The notes below the pieces were generated by a model. It was given only the letters and a program-made list of their open reading frames with translations, did not search any database and was not told where the DNA came from. The translations under genes and the position numbers were made by a program. Of a DNA stretch of 64,000 nucleotides, positions 1-8,479 are shown piece by piece (positions within the stretch are counted from its first letter, which is position 1; every line of letters begins with the position of its first letter). Location of the stretch: contig NZ_CP072453.1 in NCBI RefSeq assembly GCF_019343475.1, forward strand, positions 744,001 through 808,000, given 5' to 3'. This DNA comes from Providencia sp. R33. Lineage in GTDB: Bacteria; Pseudomonadota; Gammaproteobacteria; Enterobacterales; Enterobacteriaceae.

Positions 1-2
1 GT

Positions 3-437
3 TCTAATCATTTACCAAAGTGGTCATGTGATGATATAACACATGCGATTGTTTTTGATGATGGAGAGGAATTTGTTTTAGAGTTTGAATTATTGACAAA
101 ATCTAAAATCCCTCTGAGATTTATACATATTCAGATAACTAGGGTGATTAATATAAAGTCTGATACAAAGTATAAAGCTGAAAAATGTACTCCTCACTAT
201 GAATACATTGGTAGGGGATCATACTGGGGAAATCCCTACTCAATGTTTGAGGATGGAGATCGAGATGAAGTTATCAGAAAATTCAAGTATGACTTCGATT
301 ATGATAAATTTTTAAATGTAGATAAATCAAAGGTTTATAGTTTGTCTGGGAAAAGGTTGGGATGCTTTTGTAAGCCACAGGCCTGTCATGGAGATATATT
401 GGCTGATTTTCTGAACTCTTGGGATGATGGTAAGTAG
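3..437 (+). CDS. DUF4326 domain protein, 5' end cut by window edge
   Basis: The reading frame is already open at base 3 and runs to a stop at 435-437, so the gene starts upstream of the window and the TTG at 93 is probably internal. The visible C-terminal part carries the DUF4326 signature: a YIGRGSYWGNPY segment followed by LGCFCKPQACHGDILADFL, whose Cys and His residues may bind metal. DUF4326 proteins are small, frequent on phages and islands, and have no established reaction. The gene belongs to the ssrA-inserted island. Family assignment is fairly secure; function is unknown. Confidence 0.75.
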   Translation, partial: SNHLPKWSCDDITHAIVFDDGEEFVLEFELLTKSKIPLRFIHIQITRVINIKSDTKYKAEKCTPHYEYIGRGSYWGNPYSMFEDGDRDEVIRKFKYDFDYDKFLNVDKSKVYSLSGKRLGCFCKPQACHGDILADFLNSWDDGK

Positions 438-558
438 ATTTTTAAATTTATGAACTAAAGTCAATGGTGGAGGGAGTATGATTTATGCTTATATAAATCA
501 TAGTTTATGATAAACTTTTTTAGAAATTGTGATTATTAATTGATTATATTCGCAATGG

Positions 559-1359
559 TTAAAACTGACTTTTCCAATAAATCAAATACCGTAAATAGTC
601 CCCGCCATCCTCTTGCAGCCCATGCACCAACGGTTTCATGCTTTTATGGGGCAAGTCAGGCCACTCACCAATCCCTCTTGTTTGATGAATGTTTTCCTCA
701 CTTAGGCTTTCCCATCCTGCTTCATTCGGTATCCATAAACCTTGCCATTCTTCTTGTGCTATACGGGGCAGCCTCCAGCACGGCTGAAAACTAATTCGTC
801 CATGTTGTCGTAACACTTCCAATGGGGCTTCAGGGCGAAGGGTGGCAAGAAAACGGTAAGAACTGGCGTTGTTGCGGAGTGTATCCTGATAAATGTCATC
901 GCTGTGGGTATCAATCAGGTATTCAAACGGTGAGACAGATTTCAATATATTGGTTGTACCGCTCTCGATCTCGATTTCTTCAACCCAGACTACAATACGC
1001 TGCCAGACGATAGCCTGAATCAAGCAACGGTATTCTAAGGATTGTGTATCCAGTGGTAATTCAGCGAATAATGGGGTTTGTGCTGTCTCTATAGGTGCTG
1101 CAAAGGCTGATGAATCAAAAGAGCGGTCGTGAGTCGGATACCCGAGCACTTCACGATAATCATATTGGTTTAAAGGTGTTATAACACCGAGATACTCAAG
1201 TTGATTAATGATTCGTTCAGCGCGATGAAATCCTATCCGAAAATGGCGCTGTAAACGTCTCGGTGACGCTCTGTTAATGAGAATGACATCATAATCAATG
1301 GCTTTAGCTGTCAATAGGTCATAGCTGCTGTCTAGCGTGTTGTGATGAGATAACTGCAT
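559..1359 (-). CDS. Stand-alone FtsK gamma (winged-helix) domain protein
   Basis: A 266-residue protein. Residues about 26-72 match the C-terminal gamma domain of FtsK/SpoIIIE, a winged helix that reads KOPS sequences on the chromosome: RRLQRHFRIGFHRAERIINQ, then LEYLGVITPLN and REVL. The ATPase motor of FtsK is absent. The rest (residues 80-266) is an unrecognised Trp-rich domain. The ATG at 1359 has a good AGAGG ribosome site. On an island, such a protein could bind host KOPS-like or element-specific repeats as a regulator or segregation helper; that is inference. Confidence 0.75.
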   Translation of the reverse strand: MQLSHHNTLDSSYDLLTAKAIDYDVILINRASPRRLQRHFRIGFHRAERIINQLEYLGVITPLNQYDYREVLGYPTHDRSFDSSAFAAPIETAQTPLFAELPLDTQSLEYRCLIQAIVWQRIVVWVEEIEIESGTTNILKSVSPFEYLIDTHSDDIYQDTLRNNASSYRFLATLRPEAPLEVLRQHGRISFQPCWRLPRIAQEEWQGLWIPNEAGWESLSEENIHQTRGIGEWPDLPHKSMKPLVHGLQEDGGDYLRYLIYWKSQF

Positions 1360-1420
1360 AGTGCCTCTGAGTCAGTGACGAAAATACAGTTATTAAAATA
1401 ACAAAAGGTATTAAAAGATA

Positions 1421-1837
1421 CTAATCTAGGTCTTCCTGTTTCATTGTGAGCGCATTCTTTAATAACGCTTTTCTTTTCTCAACTGACAGTGATTTGTAGA
1501 TTTCAAGTAAAAGGTTAAGATCTGCACTTTCAGAAGATAGCGTGTTTTGCTTGATGAGCTCTTTTTCATCAGTGTTTAGGATCACCTTAAATGCATCAAT
1601 ATGATAGAGGTCGCCACGCTTATTAGGGTTCTTCTTGCGAAAGTGGGGATGAAGAGCTGTGATTGACTCTAGACGGACTCTAACGCCTTTCGCTGTGGTA
1701 GGGATATCCATATCTTTATATTCAGGGTAACGTGTTGGATCGTCAGCTTTTTCTTTTCCTATAGCAGCTAGCTCCCCACTGGTAAACCAAAGCTTGGGCG
1801 CATTATCCATTTCAGTTAGTTGTTTTTTATCAGTCAT
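1421..1837 (-). CDS. Mu-type HTH DNA-binding protein, probable repressor
   Basis: The N-terminal half has the pattern of the Mu-type winged HTH found in MuA and the Mu c repressor: LWFTSGELAAIG, then IPTTAKGVRVRLESI, a basic segment, and YHIDAF. The C-terminal 50 residues are helical and acidic. The start is uncertain: ATG 1837 (138 aa) is preceded by an AAAGA stretch; ATG 1855 is also possible. The gene is transcribed away from a Ner-like gene at 1975, the arrangement of the c/ner switch in Mu-like phages, so a role as element repressor is inferred. Confidence 0.55.
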   Translation of the reverse strand: MTDKKQLTEMDNAPKLWFTSGELAAIGKEKADDPTRYPEYKDMDIPTTAKGVRVRLESITALHPHFRKKNPNKRGDLYHIDAFKVILNTDEKELIKQNTLSSESADLNLLLEIYKSLSVEKRKALLKNALTMKQEDLD

Positions 1838-1974
1838 GATCTTTATAAATTCCATACATATCAAAAGGATAAAATAACCGCACTAGAAAGATGTTAAAAT
1901 AATAAAGATATCTATTGATAATTCCCTTTAATTGGTTTTTAATAGACGAGGAATTAAACAGTGGAGTTATTACT

Positions 1975-2259
1975 ATGTCTAACCCTGTAGCATCTCAAAA
2001 AAAGTCCCGAAAAGGAAGCACTGCGGATTGGCACCGCGCGGATATTGTGGCGGCTTTGCATAAAAAAGGGGTCACACTAGCACAATTATCTCGTGAGCAT
2101 GGTCTTTCTGCTCGGACGTTAAATAATGCGCTAGAGCGAGCTTACCCAAGAGCTGAACAGATTATTGCGGATGTGATTGGCACGGCTCCTGAAACAATAT
2201 GGCCGAGTCGTTACATCAATAAGCCATCCTCTAATAATCATAGAAGGTTATTGAAATAG
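1975..2259 (+). CDS. Ner/Nlp-like HTH regulator
   Basis: 94 residues from ATG 1975; an in-frame TTG 60 bases upstream has no ribosome site, while ATG 1975 follows a GTGGAG. The core matches the Ner/SfsB (Nlp) family of small phage-type HTH repressors: ADWHRADIVAALHKKG, VTLAQLSREHGLSARTLNNA and the hallmark ending APETIWPSRY. In Mu, Ner shuts down both the repressor and early promoters. Here it is divergent from the Mu-type HTH gene with about 140 bases between them, which should contain the opposing promoters. The tail is basic. Family assignment is confident; target is unknown. Confidence 0.88.
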   Translation: MSNPVASQKKSRKGSTADWHRADIVAALHKKGVTLAQLSREHGLSARTLNNALERAYPRAEQIIADVIGTAPETIWPSRYINKPSSNNHRRLLK

Positions 2260-2356
2260 CCTAAATATTTACCCTTGCCTATCGGTAAGGCATTGCCCCC
2301 ATTCTAGCGTCAACACCATGGAAAAACCCTTAATTCATTTAATTGAAGGAACAGTC

Positions 2357-2698
2357 ATGTCTATCAAAAATAAATTGCAAAAAATCCGAGAAGAAAACGA
2401 AGCGAAAGGCTTAAATGATCCAGCTTTATTTAAACAGCGTTTGTTCAACGGTGGCTTTGGATTAGCTAAAACCTTTTGGCTATTTTGGTTTTTACCGATT
2501 TTATTCTTAAATATCGTTGAATTTTTTATCACTAAAAAGGTGACATTGAATAAAATAGAAGCATTGATTCTCATTTGGGATGTTTGCTGCTTTTACTTTA
2601 TCGTGAAAATACCGAATCGTCGTGCTTGGTATTACGTGGCGTTGGTGGTGATTGCACTGGATATATTAGCAGGAATAACCGTGAATTTTCTGCTGTAA
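2357..2698 (+). CDS. Small membrane protein, function unknown
   Basis: 113 residues from ATG 2357, which is preceded by a strong GAAGGA site; an upstream ATG at 2318 lacks one. The first 35 residues are charged and soluble. Three hydrophobic segments follow (about 38-54, 66-82 and 92-112), so it is predicted to be an inner-membrane protein with a cytoplasmic N terminus. It ends 9 bases before the lipoprotein gene and is probably co-transcribed with it. No family recognised. Confidence 0.6.
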   Translation: MSIKNKLQKIREENEAKGLNDPALFKQRLFNGGFGLAKTFWLFWFLPILFLNIVEFFITKKVTLNKIEALILIWDVCCFYFIVKIPNRRAWYYVALVVIALDILAGITVNFLL

Positions 2699-2707
2699 GG
2701 TGACAAT

Positions 2708-3025
2708 GTGAAAATGAAACTGAACCAGTGGATGAAATTAAGCATATTAACGGCGATGGTTGGTTTAACAGGATGTAATGAGAGCACCGTTAATTGTAAC
2801 AGTGATGGTGCAAAAGCATTAGCGTTACAAGTGGTCAATCAACATGTCGGTTGGGCGATGTATGAGCAGCTTGAGAATGTGCGAACGCAACGTCAAAATG
2901 CAGAACGAGGCGTTTATCTCTGTGCTGCCGAAGCAACGGGAAAAGCAGGCTCTGTCACCGTAATTTATTCCGTGCAGCTCACGGATGATAAAAAAAGTTT
3001 TGTTGTTACGTTACTTAACGGTTAA
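2708..3025 (+). CDS. Putative lipoprotein
   Basis: 105 residues. The basic N terminus and hydrophobic stretch end in a lipobox (VGLTGCNES, Cys at about residue 23), which predicts lipid attachment after signal peptidase II cleavage. The mature part has two further Cys residues and a C-terminal beta-rich segment. The start is GTG 2708 or ATG 2714; an ATG at 2706 is out of frame and stops at once. It follows the membrane protein by 9 bases and is closed by a hairpin terminator. It resembles small lipoproteins found on mobile elements, but I do not recognise a specific family. Confidence 0.65.
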   Translation: MKMKLNQWMKLSILTAMVGLTGCNESTVNCNSDGAKALALQVVNQHVGWAMYEQLENVRTQRQNAERGVYLCAAEATGKAGSVTVIYSVQLTDDKKSFVVTLLNG

Positions 3026-3031
3026 TGGCTA

Positions 3032-3060
3032 TGCCAGCCTATTATTAGGTTGGCATTTTA
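3032..3060 (+). terminator. Hairpin terminator after the lipoprotein gene
   Basis: TGCCAGCCT (3032-3040) pairs with AGGTTGGCA (3047-3055), one G-T wobble, followed by TTTTA. It sits 7 bases after the stop codon. Confidence 0.7.
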
Positions 3061-3305
3061 CCTTTTGACGCTTCCATTTTTTCATTCACTTTCCACATCA
3101 ATATTCCCCCGCCATAAATAAAAATCACGGTAGGTATATCAAAATAGCAATGATGGCTAAATTCATGTAACCATCTGATTATAAACAGTAAAATACTTTA
3201 CTTTGCTAGTGGTTATGGTAAAATATTAGCATGGCACTATACCCATATATGATTGGGTTGTGCTTAACAGTTTATTTCCACTTTTTTATTTAAAGGCCAC
3301 TTTAT

Positions 3306-3740
3306 ATGACTATTCATCAGTCAGGGCTACGCTTGCCTATCGCACAAGTATTTAGCCAATTGTTATTACATGAACTGAATAATTCAGTGATTAACTCAGC
3401 GATTGATTTAACCACTGTTAGGGCGGTTACCTTAAATTTTCGAGACCCATTGTATAGTGCTGAAACAGGAGGTTTCCATCCTGTCGAAATACGTTTGTTA
3501 CGGCTGCATGAGCAATGGCAGTTTGATTATGTGACAGATTTTTCATACATGGGAAGCTATTATCCTGAGCTTGAAAAGGAACTCGATATTTGTTGGTCGC
3601 AGGGTTATATCTATCATTTTTTGATGGGGGATATTGATGAAGAAGAGGGCGGAGCACTGTTTGAATTGTGGCAACGCAATTTTATTCAATACCACAAAAT
3701 GAAATGTTATGAAGTCAGTATTCAGTGGGAAACCCACTAA
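3306..3740 (+). CDS. DUF2787 family protein
   Basis: 144 residues. It shows the DUF2787 pattern: VTLNFRDPLYSAETGGFHPV, EIRLLRLHEQWQFDYVTDFS, then Y-PELEKELDICW. Members occur mainly on integrative elements of gammaproteobacteria; no activity is established. A 280-base upstream gap should carry its promoter. The cysteine-protease-like gene follows 70 bases later on the same strand and the two may act together (inference). Family call good; function unknown. Confidence 0.75.
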   Translation: MTIHQSGLRLPIAQVFSQLLLHELNNSVINSAIDLTTVRAVTLNFRDPLYSAETGGFHPVEIRLLRLHEQWQFDYVTDFSYMGSYYPELEKELDICWSQGYIYHFLMGDIDEEEGGALFELWQRNFIQYHKMKCYEVSIQWETH

Positions 3741-3810
3741 TTAAGTAAAAAATAATACCAGCGCTGGTGATTCCATTAAGTACAGTACAATCAATAGAAG
3801 GTTTGAGTTG

Positions 3811-4326
3811 ATGTTGATACCGTCCAAGCAAGGGGATTTAGATTGCCTCTGTGGGATTTACAGTCTGGTGAATATGAGTACATGGTTCTATGGCGACCGC
3901 ATTAAGCCCCGCCCATTATTTAATTATCTTTTGCGTGAATACAGCGAATACTGGTCACTGTACAAGTGTTTAACACAAGGTATTGATATTCCTGAAATGG
4001 ATTACTTGATTAAGCGCCTAACCTTAAAATACCCATCACAAGCCCCTCTATGCGTCACCACGCCATTTCGTTACAAAGATGGACTTACCACACAAAAAAT
4101 ACTGTCTGCTTGTCAGGCGTTCTTAGGTGCTCATACAACGTCACGTCGGCTTATCTTATTGGGTGACCAGTGGCATTGGTCGTTGGTAGAGCGTATGGAC
4201 AGCGAATATCTCTATTTCTTTGATAGCCACCAGCAAGAGAGAGTGAGCCGCGCCCGTTATGGATTAAGGGGTAACAAGGTACGGCGGTTGTATAGTGAAT
4301 CTGTTTATTTTGTTGAAGTCACTTAG
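3811..4326 (+). CDS. C39-like cysteine-protease-fold protein
   Basis: 171 residues from ATG 3811, just after an in-frame TTG. The N-terminal motif GDLDCLCGIYSLVN places a Cys at the start of a helix, as in papain-like and C39-like peptidases. HWSLVER and YFFDSHQQ later supply a His and an Asp in the right order for a catalytic triad. No signal peptide and no transporter neighbour are seen, so it is probably cytosolic. It follows the DUF2787 gene. It could be a peptidase, a transglutaminase-like enzyme or an inactive binding protein; the fold assignment rests on motif order only. Confidence 0.5.
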   Translation: MLIPSKQGDLDCLCGIYSLVNMSTWFYGDRIKPRPLFNYLLREYSEYWSLYKCLTQGIDIPEMDYLIKRLTLKYPSQAPLCVTTPFRYKDGLTTQKILSACQAFLGAHTTSRRLILLGDQWHWSLVERMDSEYLYFFDSHQQERVSRARYGLRGNKVRRLYSESVYFVEVT

Positions 4327-4428
4327 TTTTCTTATTCGCTTTATTAATTTTATCTGATTGCTAATCATACATTAGCTTATTAATATTCATTATTAAGAGT
4401 TATATATGAATGGAAAGGGCTAAATGAT

Positions 4429-5103
4429 ATGAATGATCATATTGTCGTACATACAATACCAAATATTATACAAAAAATGAAAAATGAAGGTATTGCATGT
4501 ACTGAGGATAGCATTATAGGTATATGGAAAAATCATCATATCGAGTTTGTCTTAGATTGGCGAGGAAAAGGGTATAGTAATACTACAGGAAGAAAGAATT
4601 ACGATGAAATTGTCTACCCAAATAGAAATAATATTTTGTATATACTCGAGTATGGGCTTAAAAGTAGTGATGAAATGATTACGGAAATATTAGTAACACC
4701 TTATTCATCAAAACAAACCGAAATAGCATCTTTAGAGCGCACTCACCCACTATATGGTAATTGTGTTAATTTTAATCTATTAGATGAGCTTTCTGTCGAG
4801 GATAAATATTTAAAAATAATAAAAAAATCACTCAAAAACTTAAAGATTGTACCCCATGGTAATAAAAAACGCTTCGAACAAGAGAAAGAAAATTTTTTGA
4901 TAAAAGCTAAGCACGTACTAACTTTTCATACCGAAAAATGTAAAGGCGTTCGAGGAAAAATAACACAAGAAAAAGTAGCGGAGGCGACTTTAAGTAGTTA
5001 TTGCTCAGCGTGTCCTGATGTGCTAACCAGCAGTATTGATACCGCGAAAAAATATTTAAGAGGCGATTCCCATATCATGAATGAAATAAAAAAGCTAGGT
5101 TAG
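4429..5103 (+). CDS. Unknown island protein
   Basis: 224 residues from ATG 4429, with a GGAAAGGG ribosome site 9 bases upstream. Lys-rich, without signal peptide or membrane segments. The C-terminal third (KITQEKVAEATLSSYCSACP, then VLTSSIDTAKKYL) looks like a small helical, possibly DNA-binding region. Strongly A+T rich like the following replication genes. It lies 100 bases before alpA and could belong to the same module. I do not recognise a family. Confidence 0.6.
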   Translation: MNDHIVVHTIPNIIQKMKNEGIACTEDSIIGIWKNHHIEFVLDWRGKGYSNTTGRKNYDEIVYPNRNNILYILEYGLKSSDEMITEILVTPYSSKQTEIASLERTHPLYGNCVNFNLLDELSVEDKYLKIIKKSLKNLKIVPHGNKKRFEQEKENFLIKAKHVLTFHTEKCKGVRGKITQEKVAEATLSSYCSACPDVLTSSIDTAKKYLRGDSHIMNEIKKLG

Positions 5104-5202
5104 TAAAACAATGAAAAATGCTCCCCTTTTTTAGTCATGTGTTACTTCGTATGCTGTAACCCATTCAGTAACTAATAGACGTATAGCAAAAAGAGGTTAC
5201 AC

Positions 5203-5391
5203 ATGAGTAAGATGATAAAAATTTGTAGCATGGCAGAAGTGATGTTAATCCTTGATGTCCGTTCTCGGAACTCAGTATACAATCTTGAGCGTAAAGCTGG
5301 TTTTCCTCCTCGAATTCGCATCGGGATCAGGCGTATTGGCTATGATCTAAATGCTGTTCAAGAATGGCTTAATACTCGCACTGTAAAATAA
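5203..5391 (+). CDS. AlpA-family excisionase/regulator
   Basis: 62 residues, the usual length for AlpA/MerR-fold excisionase-like regulators. ICSMAEVMLILDVRSRNSVY is the winged-HTH helix pair and GFPPRIRIGIRRIGYDLNAV the wing. AlpA activates integrase expression in the E. coli CP4-57 prophage, and relatives act as recombination directionality factors. It heads the gene set Rep-helicase of the element, whose integrase is 5 kb away. Control of excision or of the replication genes is inferred from family and position. Confidence 0.85.
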   Translation: MSKMIKICSMAEVMLILDVRSRNSVYNLERKAGFPPRIRIGIRRIGYDLNAVQEWLNTRTVK

Positions 5392-5465
5392 TTAATAACT
5401 AACATATTTTAAATATCAGATTATGGATAATTTTATCTTTATTATCTGGAGGAGAGTATTATGTT

Positions 5466-6227
5466 ATGAAAATCTATGCCAATAGGAGAAGTATAAATAG
5501 GCGAAGTACTGAAGAAGATAAAGAAAATAATGTTCGCATTAAAATATTGGAGTCTGTTTACAATAAAACAAAAAATAAAATCCATAAGAATTTAGCTAAA
5601 AAAATTTATAATTGTGAGGAAAATGATCCATGTAATAGCTTAGCTTGTGCTAAATGTATTAATGTTAAACAGCTAGATATAGTTAATAAATATATTAGCT
5701 ATGTAAGTGATAATTATATCTTCGTGACTCTTGTTTTTTATAAAGATAAAATTGCAATAAATGAATTGCCAGATTTCAATCCTAATTTATTAAAGGATAA
5801 ATTAAGAAAGAAGCTTAAATCTATTGGTTTTAATAACTTTATTTTTGGCAGTCTAGAATTAGATCTCCACTTATATGAGAGCATTAATTCTAGTTATTAT
5901 CAACCTCATTTTCATTTATTAATTCCTAATGAAAGTGAAAAAATCAAATCTCTTAGAGATTACATGAAGTCATCTAAGAATTTAAACTCTCGGCAAGGCA
6001 TTAAAAATAGGCCTATGGTGGTTGATGAAATTAATGATATTGGCGGGGTTATCAAGTATATAACTAAAATCATGTGGTGCGAAATAGCATTTTTTACTAA
6101 TAAGGAGGGAAAGCTCAAACACAGCAGTAAACGCCGTATATCAAATAGTCGTATGTTTGCTGATTCACTAGTTAAGCTAGATACACTGAAATTCAGTGAC
6201 ATATTTTTTAAGTGTAATTTCCAGTAA
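5466..6227 (+). CDS. HUH-type replication initiator-like protein
   Basis: 253 residues, very A+T rich. Four Cys residues (50, 56, 61, 64) could form a zinc site. YQPHFHLLIP supplies the HxH metal motif (His148, His150), and GGVIKYITK about 45 residues later supplies a Tyr with a Lys three positions on, the order seen in HUH single-strand nucleases and in the inovirus Gp2/YagK/YfjJ-type proteins of CP4-like islands. It should nick DNA at an origin. Start is ATG 5466, which overlaps a two-codon reading frame. It lies between alpA and the DUF927 helicase gene. Confidence 0.65.
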   Translation: MKIYANRRSINRRSTEEDKENNVRIKILESVYNKTKNKIHKNLAKKIYNCEENDPCNSLACAKCINVKQLDIVNKYISYVSDNYIFVTLVFYKDKIAINELPDFNPNLLKDKLRKKLKSIGFNNFIFGSLELDLHLYESINSSYYQPHFHLLIPNESEKIKSLRDYMKSSKNLNSRQGIKNRPMVVDEINDIGGVIKYITKIMWCEIAFFTNKEGKLKHSSKRRISNSRMFADSLVKLDTLKFSDIFFKCNFQ

Positions 6228-6403
6228 CTAAATTCTAGATCTCTGTTTAGACAGCACCAGTATGCCTGTAGATATGGAAGATTGATTAGTCTGGTAGTTT
6301 TTGGAATGAACACTAGTTAATTTATCTTTATTAGTATAACGCTAATACATACTGGTGTTGTAAATGGTGATTTGGTGATTTTGTGATTATCAAAGAGGCC
6401 TTT

Positions 6404-8029
6404 ATGACTAGAAAGAAAATTGGTTCAAAACATATTAAGCTTGTTGCTTTATCATATCAAGATGAAGGGCAAGAATCTTATCGTTTAGTTGAGTTTTTCA
6501 ATGTAAATAAAAATAAGGATATTTTTTTATTAATTCCAGCGTCAATAATTGCAGTACCTAATAAACTTAAAAGTCTTCTATTAGAGAATGGATTTAAACC
6601 TAAAGTTATCCATGAGAACTTTAATGGAGTTTTTAATATTATTTTAGGTGATTGTGATGAAAGAATTGTACTGTGTAATAAACCGGGTTTTCTTTATGTT
6701 GATAATGAACTCTACTATATTAAAAATTCAGGAGAAGTATTAGGTGGACATAATGGCTTGAAGATATTTCCAAATCCTAATGCTAGAACGTTTAATTACT
6801 CATGTCAGGCTAAAGGCACATTAGAACAATGGAAAAATAAGGTTGCAGAAACTGCTAAATATAGTCCTTATGTTATGCTTTGCTTATGTTCAGCTTTTGC
6901 TGGCATGTGTATTTATTTTACAGAGATAGAATCTGGTGGAAAGCATATTTATGGTGGTAGTTCTTCGGGGAAAAGTACAGTGTTAAAATCAGCAGCTTCT
7001 GTATTTGGGGATTCCTCATACATTCTTGATTGGAATATCACCGAAGCTGCATTTGAGCAGCAAGCGGAGTCTCGTAATCATGGATTGCTATTGACTGACG
7101 AACTTATTTTAATAGATTCCAATCGTCAAACTGCCGCCCAAAAAATGCAAAAATTTGTGTATATGCTTGGTTCTGGTACTGGAAAGTCAAGAAGTCATAC
7201 CTATCAAGAACGTTCGGCAAGTTGGCAATTAGTCGCTTTAAGCAACGGAGAAGAAGCTTTAAGCCAACATGCCAGCTCTGGTCTAATGAGTCGTAAGAAT
7301 GGTGAAATAGCTCGATTCATAGATGTTCCTGTTGATTGTGATAATGATATGGGTATTTTTAGTTCATTACCTGAAGGTGTATCGTCATCTGCTGAATATG
7401 CAGAATATTTGAAAGAAAATTGCAATAACTATTATGGCACAGCTGGAGATGCGTTCTTACAGAAGATACTGACACAGGTTAGCAAAAAATCTCCAGAGTA
7501 TATTACTAATAAGCTCAACGACTATATTACTAAATTCTTGGAGATGAATAATGTAGGTTCTAATGGATTAGATAAACGTATAGCTACTCGTTTTGCTTTA
7601 GCTTACGCAAGTGGGATACTCGGTATTAAAAGTAAGGTTCTCCCCTTTACTGAGAAGGAGGTTTTTGATGGAATTACACATTGTTATCTGAAAGCTATTG
7701 ACCAAAACCCAGTTAAAAAGATGGTTTTTAATCAAAAACTATTAGATGCATTGAAAAAGCCCTGTAAACCGAAAAAGAGCCTAATAGATGAGGATGAGCT
7801 AAATAACTTAGATGTTATTGTTTTAAAAATTAAGGGAGAACATTATGCCGCAGTAAACCCATCATTTTTTAATAAAAATATTATTGGGAACAAAAAATCA
7901 GTGATTAATCAGTTGGTCTCAGAAGGGAAGTTGCTAACTGATGCCCAAGGCAAAAGCACTCGCCAGTGCAAGATTAATGGCGTGAAATTGAGCCGCCGTT
8001 ACTGCTTGAAAGTAGATGTTGTGAGTTAA
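6404..8029 (+). CDS. DUF927 family helicase/ATPase
   Basis: 541 residues from ATG 6404, which has GAGG six bases upstream; a GTG at 6383 has none. The centre carries DUF927: a Walker A motif IYGGSSSGKST (about residues 182-192), a Walker B-like LLLTDELILID and an arginine-rich sensor region. DUF927 proteins are AAA-type helicases resembling Cch of SCCmec and replicative helicases of phage satellites. The C-terminal 100 residues look like a winged-helix domain (KKSVINQLVSEGKL). With the HUH protein it forms a likely self-replication module. A strong terminator follows. Confidence 0.82.
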   Translation: MTRKKIGSKHIKLVALSYQDEGQESYRLVEFFNVNKNKDIFLLIPASIIAVPNKLKSLLLENGFKPKVIHENFNGVFNIILGDCDERIVLCNKPGFLYVDNELYYIKNSGEVLGGHNGLKIFPNPNARTFNYSCQAKGTLEQWKNKVAETAKYSPYVMLCLCSAFAGMCIYFTEIESGGKHIYGGSSSGKSTVLKSAASVFGDSSYILDWNITEAAFEQQAESRNHGLLLTDELILIDSNRQTAAQKMQKFVYMLGSGTGKSRSHTYQERSASWQLVALSNGEEALSQHASSGLMSRKNGEIARFIDVPVDCDNDMGIFSSLPEGVSSSAEYAEYLKENCNNYYGTAGDAFLQKILTQVSKKSPEYITNKLNDYITKFLEMNNVGSNGLDKRIATRFALAYASGILGIKSKVLPFTEKEVFDGITHCYLKAIDQNPVKKMVFNQKLLDALKKPCKPKKSLIDEDELNNLDVIVLKIKGEHYAAVNPSFFNKNIIGNKKSVINQLVSEGKLLTDAQGKSTRQCKINGVKLSRRYCLKVDVVS

Positions 8030-8055
8030 CTGTTCAATCAGTAAGGTATTATATT

Positions 8056-8087
8056 AAAGGCCTTCTAGTTATTTCTGGAAGGCCTTT
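8056..8087 (+). terminator. Terminator after the DUF927 gene
   Basis: AAAGGCCTTC (8056-8065) pairs with GAAGGCCTTT (8078-8087), followed by GTTAC. The stem is 10 bp and G+C-rich against an A+T-rich surrounding. Confidence 0.75.
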
Positions 8088-8479
8088 GTTACATTGGCTT
8101 TAGGTTATTTGAGTGATATTGATTGTATCTGCGTCAAATTTAATTGAACTCACAGCGAGAAGCGGACATACACTAATTCAGTGTCAGCACGACAATACAG
8201 GTAATAAGTAGACTGGAAGTTTTCAACCGGTATCGCTTACCAGCACTTGTCATGGTCACTACCTTCGTTTTTTTATACATCTGTAATGTTTGCGATAAAA
8301 GAATAGGCCAAGTGAATGTATTCAGGCTCAGCGGCTGGATTTATGTTATTTATTTAAATTAATGTTTGTCGTAGTCTTTGTATGACAGGAGTTGAATTAT
8401 ATGGAAGGCACTATTAACATGTTAGCACAGTATTCCTTATAATCACTATTAACCATCCTAAGGAGTAGTAGTAAAACTA
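8088..8479. other. Intergenic gap with possible cassette-boundary core site
   Basis: No gene seen. GTTAGCA at 8421-8427 resembles the start of an integron cassette core site and would pair with GTTAGCC at 9314-9320 as the two ends of one cassette. A direct repeat CACTATTAAC occurs at 8409-8418 and 8444-8453. AAGGAG at 8460-8465 could serve the next gene. Confidence 0.35.

Noticed and set aside
465..472. TGGTGGAG, the same eight bases as the ssrA 3' end, as a possible island end
   Set aside because: The match stops after eight bases; an attachment repeat of this integrase type should be longer. The genes on both sides also look like the same island.
540..1013. Plus-strand reading frames opposite the FtsK gamma gene
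   Set aside because: They are antisense shadows: no ribosome sites, no recognisable domains, and the minus-strand gene has a clear family.
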